The translations under genes and the position numbers were made by a program. Positions 1 through 5,138 of a stretch of 5,138 nt of DNA are shown piece after piece. The DNA is from Candidatus Binatus soli (lineage in GTDB: Bacteria > Desulfobacterota > Binatia > Binatales > Binataceae). Location: the NCBI GenBank assembly GCA_002479255.1, contig DLMJ01000004.1, positions 1-5,138 on the forward strand. The letters are read 5' to 3'. Within the stretch, counting starts at the first letter, position 1. Every line of letters begins with the position of its first letter. The notes beneath the pieces are model-generated. The model made no database searches, was not told the DNA's origin, and saw only the letters and a program-made list of their open reading frames with translations.

Positions 1-25
1 TTTCGGAATTTTCAGCAGGGACAGG

Positions 26-44
26 GGCTCATGAAATCTGAGCC
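26..44. promoter_or_regulatory. 19-bp inverted repeat, candidate enhancer (upstream activator) site
   Basis: The sequence GGCTCA-TGAAATC-TGAGCC has perfect 6-bp arms around a 7-nt spacer. Binding sites of NtrC-type activators are commonly dyads of about this size and lie upstream of the sigma-54 promoter. This one is centred about 41 bp upstream of the GG of the putative -24 element at 76-77. The protein that might bind it is encoded by the second gene of the downstream operon. It is not followed by a T-run, so a terminator of an upstream gene is less likely. No second full copy is present in the leader, whereas such activators often use paired sites. The regulatory role is inference from position and symmetry. 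Confidence 0.4.
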
Positions 45-74
45 ATTGTCAAAAGAATTCAATCACAAAAATGG

Positions 75-90
75 CGGCATCGCGTTTGCT
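75..90 (+). promoter_or_regulatory. Putative sigma-54 (-24/-12) promoter of the kinase-regulator-mlaA operon
   Basis: GGCA at 76-79 and TTGCT at 86-90 give the invariant GG-N10-GC spacing of sigma-54 promoters (GG at 76-77, GC at 88-89). The -12 half fits the TTGCW consensus. The -24 half keeps GGCA but lacks the preceding T and the following CG. If used, transcription would start near position 101, about 20 nt before the kinase ATG. The second gene of the operon encodes a sigma-54 activator, which makes positive autoregulation plausible. I saw no convincing sigma-70 -35/-10 pair on this strand. A chance match is possible, because GG-N10-GC is not rare in GC-rich DNA. Confidence 0.42.
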
Positions 91-120
91 CATATCGATC
101 CGTCGCACCGCTGACCAAAG

Positions 121-1461
121 ATGACTGAGCATAAACCGAGCAAAAATCTCTGGGCGCTTAGTTCCCTTGCAGCCACGATGGGTGATGGCGCTGCCGATTT
201 CGCCGCCGACGATCACGAATCTTTTCGCCGGCAGGAATTCGTCTTTGCCTCTCTCAATCTCCTGCTGATTGGTGCGCTACTAGCGCTGCAGGCAATCTCA
301 AGGTTCGTTCGCGGCAGACCTTCCGCGTCGGTCATCATCGTCCTGGGGGTTGGTTTGATCGTCCAGGCGGCTCACCTCATCTGGCTTCGCAGGAAGAACG
401 CGCCGCTTTCTCGGCCGACACGACGGATCCTCACGTTCTGGTCTCTCGGATTCAACTCGACGCTCGCGTTATTGCTCACATCGTTAACCATCAGAGGAGA
501 CACTGCGTACTACGCCCTGATGCTTCTCCCTATACTCGAAGCGTCTTTCAGGCTTGGCCTCGGCGCCACGATCGCAGTGGTCGTGCTGGCGGACTTCATA
601 AGTTTCATGGGCGCCTATGGCATGAAATTCGGCGAGTACATTGAAGCCGGCGCAATGTCAGTGATTTACAGCGTGATGGGAGTGTTGGTGTGGCTCCTGG
701 TCAACAATCTTCGCACGCGCGAGGCAAAATTCGTGCGCAATCTCGAGGAACTCGAGCGCACCCGTCAGCAATTGCTCTCTGAAGAGAAGCTCGCCGCGAT
801 CGGCCGATTGTCCAGGGCAATCGCACACGAGATCCGAAATCCCGTTGCGATGATTTCCAGCTCACTGGCAACCGCCACCCGGCCGGGTCAGGACGAAACA
901 GAACGAGAAGAAATGTTCTCGATCGCAGCGGAAGAAGCCGTGCGTCTTGAGCGGGTTACCACCGACTTCCTGGTTTACGCGCGTCCGCGCGCCGTGCAAA
1001 TCGCGCAAGTAAACCTCGCCGACACGCTGAACTACGTCGCAACCGTCGCCCGCGCGTATGCGGCCAATGAAGGAGTAACGATCGATGTGGCGGTCGATAG
1101 GAACCTTGAGGGAGAGTTCGATGCAACTCAGATGCATCAGGCGCTCCTGAACCTCGTGCTGAATGCAATCGATGCATGCCATCGGGGTGACTGGGTGAAA
1201 CTCAATGCTCAGATGAACGGGAATGGCACGATCAGAATCGACGTGGTTGACCCGGCTGGACCGATTCCCGCTGAAATTGTGGCGTGCATTTTCGAGCCAC
1301 TGTTCACTACCAAACAGAGCGGCAACGGACTCGGTCTCGCGATCGCGCGCAATATCGCGCTCGCGCACGGCAGCGATATTACATTGAGAATCAACGAAAC
1401 GCGGCGGGTATGCTTTTCCATCGAGATACCGGCACACTTCCCGAGCCAATCTCTTAGATAG
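121..1461 (+). CDS. Membrane-bound sensor histidine kinase (NtrB/AtoS-like class)
   Basis: This 446-residue protein is the sensor of a two-component system; it should autophosphorylate and pass phosphate to the regulator encoded next. After a roughly 38-residue cytoplasmic N-terminus come about six hydrophobic segments (near 40-60, 69-89, 104-124, 129-143, 145-166, 176-195). The loops are short, with no extracytoplasmic sensor domain and no PAS or HAMP domain that I recognise. A helical linker (198-222) leads to a HisKA domain with the HEIRNP box; His236 is the phosphoacceptor. The HATPase domain shows the N box (Asn344, Asn348), an F box (FEPLFTTK, 391-398) and a G2 box (GNGLGLAI, 401-408). 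The G1 box is degenerate: Asp377 is kept, but the two usual glycines are Ala379 and Pro381. ATG 121 is the first start after an in-frame TGA at 112-114 and has no clear Shine-Dalgarno; ATG 178 is an alternative. The ligand is unknown. Confidence 0.96.
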   Translation: MTEHKPSKNLWALSSLAATMGDGAADFAADDHESFRRQEFVFASLNLLLIGALLALQAISRFVRGRPSASVIIVLGVGLIVQAAHLIWLRRKNAPLSRPTRRILTFWSLGFNSTLALLLTSLTIRGDTAYYALMLLPILEASFRLGLGATIAVVVLADFISFMGAYGMKFGEYIEAGAMSVIYSVMGVLVWLLVNNLRTREAKFVRNLEELERTRQQLLSEEKLAAIGRLSRAIAHEIRNPVAMISSSLATATRPGQDETEREEMFSIAAEEAVRLERVTTDFLVYARPRAVQIAQVNLADTLNYVATVARAYAANEGVTIDVAVDRNLEGEFDATQMHQALLNLVLNAIDACHRGDWVKLNAQMNGNGTIRIDVVDPAGPIPAEIVACIFEPLFTTKQSGNGLGLAIARNIALAHGSDITLRINETRRVCFSIEIPAHFPSQSLR

Positions 1462-1471
1462 GGGCCACAGT

Positions 1472-2878
1472 ATGGGCAAGATACTCGTTGTAGATGACGA
1501 ACCGCACCTGCGGCGGATACTCATCTCCAATCTGAAGCAGGAACATCACGAAGTAGTCGAGGCGGCCGGCGTCAAAGATGCGCGGGGCGCGCTTGCCGAG
1601 TACACATTCGACGCTGTCATAACAGACCAGAAAATGGGTGATGGTGAAGGATTGGACGTCCTGGCTGCGGCGCGGGAGGCCGATCTGACTTTGTCAGTCG
1701 TTTTTCTGACCGCGTTTGCGACAATTGAACTCGCAGTGGAGAGCATGCGCCGCGGCGCGTTTGATTTCATTACGAAGCCCTTCGTTCCGGAAGTATTGCT
1801 GGCATCAGCCACCCGCGCGATGGAGCACACGCGGCTCGTGCGTGAGAACAGCAGGCTTCGCGACACGGTGGTGCGCCTTGAAGGCTCGTCGGAGATCAGG
1901 GGGCACAGTCTCGCAATTCGCCAACTTCGCGAGAACATTGCGCGCGTTGCACCAACCAACGCTACCGTCCTCGTCACTGGAGAAACTGGAACCGGCAAGG
2001 AGCTTGTGGCCCGTGCAATTCATCGCAACAGCCTGCGCGCCGAAAAGCCCCTGGTCGCCGTCAATTGCGCGGCGTTTACCGAAACCCTTCTGGAAAGCGA
2101 GCTGTTTGGAAACGAGCGGGGAGCGTTCACGGGCGCGGACCGCGCGCGCGAGGGAGTTTTTGAGGCAGCACACGAAGGTACTCTCTTTCTGGACGAGGCC
2201 GCCGAAATGTCGCTGCCGGCACAGGCCAAACTACTGCGGGTGCTGACGGACGGGCTCGTCACCCGCCTCGGATCAACCAAGCCCCGGCGCACCGATGTGC
2301 GGCTGCTGGTCGCGACCAACAGGGATTTGAAGCGGCGCGTACAGGAGGGCCGTTTTCGCGAGGACCTCTACTACCGGCTGGCTGTAGTTCCGCTCACGGT
2401 TCCTGCTCTGCGCGATCATCGCGAGGATATAGCCGAGCTTTGCGCTCTCTTCCTGGTGCAAGCTGTGCGCGATTTGAAGACGCCACCTCGCAGAATCAGC
2501 GCCGAGGCGATGCGCACGCTCCTCAGCTACGACTTTCCCGGGAATATCCGCGAACTTCGTAACCTCATCGAGCGCGCATGCATTCTCTCAACTGAGGAGG
2601 AAATCACACCGGAGAACTTCCCGGTCTCAACGCCTCGCAACGCAAACGGCTTCGCGCCCCGCAGCTCCGCCGAGCTCACTCCCGACCAGCTCGCCGAGAT
2701 GATGCCCGAGACGCACAATCTTCGAGACTTTCTGGCCTCGCTTGAGAAAGCAGTGATTCAGCGTGCGCTAAAAATAACCGATGGCGCCCAGGCGGAAGTC
2801 GCGCGCCGGCTTGGAATGTCGCGAAGCGATCTTTCATACAAGCTCGGCAAGCATCGTAAGAAAGACGCGGCGTGTTGA
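1472..2878 (+). CDS. Sigma-54-dependent response regulator, NtrC family
   Basis: At 468 residues this has the full length and three-domain order of the NtrC family. The receiver (about 3-120) has acidic Asp8/Asp9, phosphoacceptor Asp52, Thr80 and Lys102. The AAA+ domain (about 143-375) has Walker A GETGTGKE (170-177), the sigma-54-contacting loop GAFTGA (217-222), Walker B GTLFLDE (236-242) and the FREDLYYRL segment with probable arginine fingers Arg296 and Arg302. A Ser/Pro-rich linker leads to a Fis-type helix-turn-helix (about 440-460, containing AEVARRLGMSRSDLSYKL). It should use ATP hydrolysis to open sigma-54 promoters when phosphorylated. It starts 10 nt after the kinase stop, with an AGGGG Shine-Dalgarno at 1460-1464 overlapping that stop, so the two are cotranscribed and form a cognate pair. 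All key residues are intact. The target genes are not shown by the sequence; the dyad at 26-44 is a candidate site. Confidence 0.97.
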   Translation: MGKILVVDDEPHLRRILISNLKQEHHEVVEAAGVKDARGALAEYTFDAVITDQKMGDGEGLDVLAAAREADLTLSVVFLTAFATIELAVESMRRGAFDFITKPFVPEVLLASATRAMEHTRLVRENSRLRDTVVRLEGSSEIRGHSLAIRQLRENIARVAPTNATVLVTGETGTGKELVARAIHRNSLRAEKPLVAVNCAAFTETLLESELFGNERGAFTGADRAREGVFEAAHEGTLFLDEAAEMSLPAQAKLLRVLTDGLVTRLGSTKPRRTDVRLLVATNRDLKRRVQEGRFREDLYYRLAVVPLTVPALRDHREDIAELCALFLVQAVRDLKTPPRRISAEAMRTLLSYDFPGNIRELRNLIERACILSTEEEITPENFPVSTPRNANGFAPRSSAELTPDQLAEMMPETHNLRDFLASLEKAVIQRALKITDGAQAEVARRLGMSRSDLSYKLGKHRKKDAAC

Positions 2879-2901
2879 AAGTCTTAGTTAACAGGTATGG
2901 C

Positions 2902-2908
2902 AGGAGGG
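2902..2908 (+). promoter_or_regulatory. Strong Shine-Dalgarno of mlaA (AGGAGGG)
   Basis: AGGAGGG ends 4 nt before ATG 2913. It supports that start over the in-frame ATG at 2961, which would trim the positively charged N-region but still leave a signal peptide. It also rules against the ATG at 2897, which lies in another frame and precedes the site. Confidence 0.85.
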
Positions 2909-2912
2909 CCAA

Positions 2913-3734
2913 ATGAGATCTGGTTCGAAACAAATCGAAAGAACAGGCGCGCGCTGGACGATGTTCGCATTGTCCCTGCTTGCGGTCGTTACGTTTGCGG
3001 CCCCGGCTCTGAGCCAGGGCGCCGCTCCGATGTCGCAGAATCCCGCCGCCCAATCGGCGGGCAATCCGTCGACTCAGCCACCGGGCGAGAACAATCAGGG
3101 CGGCTATGCCGATCCGATCGCGGCATTCAATGAGCCGATGTTCACCTTCAACCTCAAGCTCGACGATTGGGTGCTGCGCCCTGTCGCCAGCGGATACGCC
3201 ACCATCGCGCCCCAGCCGGTGCGTGAGAGCGTGAGCAGATTCTTTGACAACGCCCATGTCATCCCGCGCTTCGCCAACAACCTGTTTCAGCTCAAGCTGG
3301 CCGAGGCCGGCAGCGAAGCCGCCCGCTTTGGAATCAACACGACACTCGGATTGGCCGGCTTCTTCGATCCTGCCGACCTTTGGTTTGGGCTCAAACCGCG
3401 TCCCAACGATTTCGGTCTGACCATTCGCTACTACAACATTCCGACCGGTCCGTACCTGATGCTGCCGTTTTTTGGACCTTCGACGATTGGCGACACAGTC
3501 GGCCTGGTCGCCGACGGTGCGATGAATCCGATCAGCTACTTCGTTCCGCTGTGGGTGGCGGTCACGGTGGCCACCGGGCAGGGCGCGGTTCAAGCGGTGA
3601 ACTATCGCTCGCTGCATCTGAACCAGTTCGAGGAAGCCGATCGCTATGCGATCGATCTCTACGGCGCCGTTCAGGACGCGTACCTGCAGACGCGCGTGCA
3701 CAACGTCAAGAAGCTTCACGACGAACAGTGGTAA
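2913..3734 (+). CDS. mlaA: MlaA/VacJ family outer-membrane lipid-asymmetry protein, without lipobox
   Basis: MlaA is the outer-membrane component of the Mla pathway, which removes mislocalised phospholipids from the outer leaflet and passes them to periplasmic MlaC and the inner-membrane MlaFEDB complex. Residues 1-34 form a Sec signal peptide (basic N-region, hydrophobic core 17-30, likely cleavage after A-L-S at 32-34). A Pro/Gln/Asn-rich low-complexity stretch follows (36-66). The MlaA domain runs from about 67 to 230, with the family hallmarks DPIAAFNEPMFTFN (67-80), RPVA (89-92), GFFDPAD (149-155), the FG of the NDFG segment (165-168) and GPYLMLPFFGPSTIGD (179-194). E. coli MlaA is a lipoprotein, but this protein has no cysteine at all, so it cannot be lipidated on an N-terminal cysteine. 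It follows the response regulator gene by 34 nt with no visible promoter or terminator between, which suggests cotranscription. No other mla genes lie in the window. Confidence 0.94.
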   Translation: MRSGSKQIERTGARWTMFALSLLAVVTFAAPALSQGAAPMSQNPAAQSAGNPSTQPPGENNQGGYADPIAAFNEPMFTFNLKLDDWVLRPVASGYATIAPQPVRESVSRFFDNAHVIPRFANNLFQLKLAEAGSEAARFGINTTLGLAGFFDPADLWFGLKPRPNDFGLTIRYYNIPTGPYLMLPFFGPSTIGDTVGLVADGAMNPISYFVPLWVAVTVATGQGAVQAVNYRSLHLNQFEEADRYAIDLYGAVQDAYLQTRVHNVKKLHDEQW

Positions 3735-3767
3735 GCCGCTCCGGATTCGTTAGTTAAATCCAAAGGA

Positions 3768-4736
3768 TCAGGCTCTCGGTTTCAGCGCCGCGACGAAGAA
3801 ATCGGCGATCACAGGCGCCAGACGCGCGTGAACCGTTTCCCTATCGACGCCGGCCCGATCGATAAACAGCGGTACTCCATTCGCCGCCAATTCGGACGTG
3901 GCGCAATTCAGATAGACGAAGTGGCCCTCACCGGCATCGAGCTTGAGCAGAGTGGCCCGCGGTAAATTTGCAGCGTAGCGGCCCGCGTGATTCCCAAACG
4001 GAAGAAAATCGTTTTGCTCGGAGCCGACTACGAAGACAGGCACCCGCACCGTCGCCAGCGAAGCCGCACTGTAGCCGGGCCCGGCCGCTGTATCGAGCGC
4101 TACGATCGCCCTGACCCGCGCGTCGCGGTACGAAGCCGACGCTTCCGCAGGCGCCGGCATGAGCATGCGGTCCGATTCGCCGTACTTGCATCCAAGGTCG
4201 CCCTCGGCCGCGTCGGTCTGGCAGTATGCGGCAAGCGCGGCCGGATCGAAGGTGGCCCCGCCCAGTGCGATCGCGGTCGCACCTCCCGACGAATGTCCGA
4301 TTGCGCCGATTCGCGCCGCGTCGACACGACCCGTGAAGTCGTCGTGCTCGAGGATGCGGTCGATCGCGAATGAGCAATCCGGCGGGCGCATCCACAGCCG
4401 CGTGACGGCGGCGGGCTCGATCGTGTCAGGTCCGTATATCCACGACTCTCCGAAGTGCGACACTCCCGCTACGACGAACCCGCGCCGCGCAAGGTACTCT
4501 GCAATCCATCCATAGTCGCGCGCCGCCCCGAGCGCGCCGTGCGACATCACAATCAGGGGAAGCGGCGGGTCGCGCGAGTCGAAGGCGCCATCGAGCGCCG
4601 CCGATCCCGCGCCGAGTCCATAGATGATCGGCTGCTCCGCGGTATCTGCGGCGGCTGGATACCAGACATCGACCCACACGGGCCGCTTGCGCGCAGAATC
4701 GCGCCATTGATATTGGCGAAACCCGGCCTGGTGCAC
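3768..4736 (-). CDS. Alpha/beta hydrolase, dienelactone hydrolase / PAF-acetylhydrolase-like
   Basis: This 322-residue serine hydrolase shows the alpha/beta fold in order: early strands around VWVDVWYPA (20-28), the oxyanion-region MSHG (64-67), the nucleophile elbow GHSSGG with Ser149 (147-152), a late strand VFVVGSEQND with candidate acid Asp243, and catalytic His272 in GEGHF (269-273). Length and motif spacing fit predicted dienelactone hydrolases and platelet-activating-factor acetylhydrolase-like enzymes. The substrate, an ester or possibly a lipid, cannot be told from sequence. There is no signal peptide, so it is probably cytoplasmic. The start is GTG at 4736: it is the first start codon after an in-frame stop about 130 nt upstream and has a strong Shine-Dalgarno 6 nt away. 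It converges on mlaA with only 33 nt between the stops, so it is a separate transcription unit. The exact acid residue is uncertain; the family call is firm. Confidence 0.92.
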   Translation of the reverse strand: MHQAGFRQYQWRDSARKRPVWVDVWYPAAADTAEQPIIYGLGAGSAALDGAFDSRDPPLPLIVMSHGALGAARDYGWIAEYLARRGFVVAGVSHFGESWIYGPDTIEPAAVTRLWMRPPDCSFAIDRILEHDDFTGRVDAARIGAIGHSSGGATAIALGGATFDPAALAAYCQTDAAEGDLGCKYGESDRMLMPAPAEASASYRDARVRAIVALDTAAGPGYSAASLATVRVPVFVVGSEQNDFLPFGNHAGRYAANLPRATLLKLDAGEGHFVYLNCATSELAANGVPLFIDRAGVDRETVHARLAPVIADFFVAALKPRA

Positions 4737-4742
4737 TCGAAA

Positions 4743-4750
4743 CCCTCCCC
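4743..4750 (-). promoter_or_regulatory. Shine-Dalgarno fixing the GTG start of the hydrolase (GGGGAGGG)
   Basis: On the - strand GGGGAGGG ends 6 nt before GTG 4736. The reading frame stays open upstream to a TAG near 4864 but holds no ATG, GTG or TTG there, so this site and the first available start codon agree. Confidence 0.8.
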
Positions 4751-4929
4751 GGACGCAATCGTTCTTTCCACACGCGCCGCGGCGAATCGATTCCGCTTCA
4801 CCATCGCGCTGGCGCTTTACTCGCCGTCTCCGATCTTTTCGTCCGGTTTCGTATACCTGCGTCTACCAAAAACTCCGAAAGCAGCGAAAAGTCTAGAGTT
4901 TTGAGAATCACCGCCGTGGTGTCGCCGGT
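4751..4929. other. Divergent intergenic spacer between the hydrolase and transposase genes
   Basis: No gene on either strand is convincing here. It must hold the hydrolase promoter (- strand) and probably the left end of the mobile element. A GTATAC-containing stretch near 4850-4856 could be a -10 element on the - strand, but no matching -35 is visible. I could not define the element's terminal inverted repeat, because its other end is outside the window. The base composition between about 4860 and 4905 is more A+T-rich than the flanking genes. Confidence 0.5.
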
Positions 4930-5138
4930 ATGCTTAAGCTCGTGCGATCGATCGTCTGTCGGCTTGGATACCGATTCCGCAGTCGGGCGGTTGTGGAACT
5001 AGAGAACCTCGCCCTCCGTCACCAGTTGCACGTTCTTCGCCGCCAGCGGCCAGGTTGGCCCCAGCTATTCGCGATCGACCGCCTGCTCTGGGTCTTGCTC
5101 TACCGACTGTGGCCGCGCTGTCTGGACGCGATGGTGTT
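4930..5138 (+). CDS. Transposase / integrase core domain protein, N-terminal part (cut by window end)
   Basis: The frame starting at ATG 4930 is open for 69 codons to the end of the window and is not closed there. An in-frame TAG at 4894-4896 and the lack of any other start codon between fix 4930 as the first start; no clear Shine-Dalgarno precedes it. The segment VVELENLALRHQLHVLRRQR (residues 21-40) followed by AIDRLLWVLLYRLWP (49-63) is typical of the N-terminus of a family of rve-type DDE transposases usually annotated as 'integrase core domain protein'. In that family, ENLALRxQLxVLRRQ precedes a helix-turn-helix and then the DDE catalytic core. The core itself lies beyond the window, so intactness cannot be judged. 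It marks a mobile element next to the hydrolase gene. Recognition is from motif memory; the exact IS family is uncertain (IS481/IS3-like supergroup). Confidence 0.83.
   Translation, partial: MLKLVRSIVCRLGYRFRSRAVVELENLALRHQLHVLRRQRPGWPQLFAIDRLLWVLLYRLWPRCLDAMV

Noticed and set aside
46..52. TTGACA on the - strand (plus strand TGTCAA, 47-52), a perfect -35 hexamer pointing left.
   Set aside because: No -10 hexamer lies at 16-18 nt and the - strand frame beyond it is quickly stopped within the window.
1..114. Open + strand frame running from the window start to TGA 112-114, with an ATG at 31 preceded by AGGGG.
   Set aside because: It could be the last 37 codons of an upstream gene or a 27-codon peptide, but I recognise no family. 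The stretch is A+T-richer than the genes and contains the dyad and the sigma-54-like element. The left context is needed to decide.
3005..3015. GGCTC-T-GAGCC palindrome in the mlaA signal-peptide region, with half-sites like those of the dyad at 26-44.
   Set aside because: The spacer is 1 nt rather than 7, so the geometry differs, and it falls within coding sequence (Pro-Ala-Leu-Ser codons). Probably coincidence.
2676..3719. Long - strand open frame (347 codons) opposite mlaA and the end of the regulator gene.
   Set aside because: It is antisense to a clear MlaA gene, its translation is Arg/His-rich with no domain, and it has no ribosome site. It is a typical shadow frame in GC-rich DNA.
3743..3761. 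GGATT-N9-AATCC inverted repeat between the convergent mlaA and hydrolase stops, as a possible bidirectional terminator.
   Set aside because: The stem is only 5 bp, the loop is 9 nt and no T-run follows on either strand. It is too weak to call.
4753..4772. GG...GC pair with TTGCG upstream of the hydrolase on the - strand, resembling a sigma-54 promoter.
   Set aside because: The spacing is 11 nt instead of the required 10, and it lies too close to the GTG start.
4945..4954. CGATCGATCG 10-bp palindrome in the transposase gene.
   Set aside because: CGATCG-type words recur in many genes of this GC-rich window; it reads as ordinary Arg-Ser-Ile coding sequence.

Overview
The window looks like chromosomal DNA of a GC-rich diderm (Gram-negative-type) bacterium. 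The case rests on three things: an outer-membrane lipid-asymmetry protein (MlaA/VacJ family), a sigma-54-dependent response regulator, and Shine-Dalgarno sites with a strong G+C-biased codon use. The style of the proteins recalls deltaproteobacterial or Binatota-like soil lineages. That placement is an impression from the protein sequences, not a result.

Layout. Bases 1-120 are a leader without a convincing gene. They hold a 19-bp inverted repeat (26-44) and a GG-N10-GC element (76-89) that resembles a sigma-54 -24/-12 promoter. Next come three genes on the + strand, closely spaced: a multi-pass membrane histidine kinase (121-1461), an NtrC-type sigma-54 activator (1472-2878, 10-nt gap) and an MlaA/VacJ family protein (2913-3734, 34-nt gap). 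They are probably one operon. A convergent gene on the - strand encodes an alpha/beta hydrolase of the dienelactone-hydrolase/PAF-acetylhydrolase-like type (3768-4736, GTG start). After a 193-nt divergent spacer, a + strand gene begins at 4930 and is cut by the window end. It encodes the N-terminus of an 'integrase core domain' transposase, so a mobile element borders the locus.

How the genes may work together. The kinase has no large periplasmic domain and probably senses a signal in or near the membrane. It would phosphorylate Asp52 of the regulator, which carries an intact GAFTGA loop and should activate sigma-54 promoters. A sigma-54-like element and an enhancer-like dyad sit directly upstream of the kinase gene, so the simplest model is an autoregulated operon that also makes the outer-membrane protein MlaA. 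Autoregulation and the link to outer-membrane lipid balance are inferences. The individual gene assignments are firm. I see no RNA genes, CRISPR array or strong intrinsic terminator. The window is mostly ordinary; the points of interest are the regulatory leader, the pairing of a two-component system with mlaA, an MlaA without a lipobox cysteine, and a degenerate ATP-binding G1 box in the kinase.
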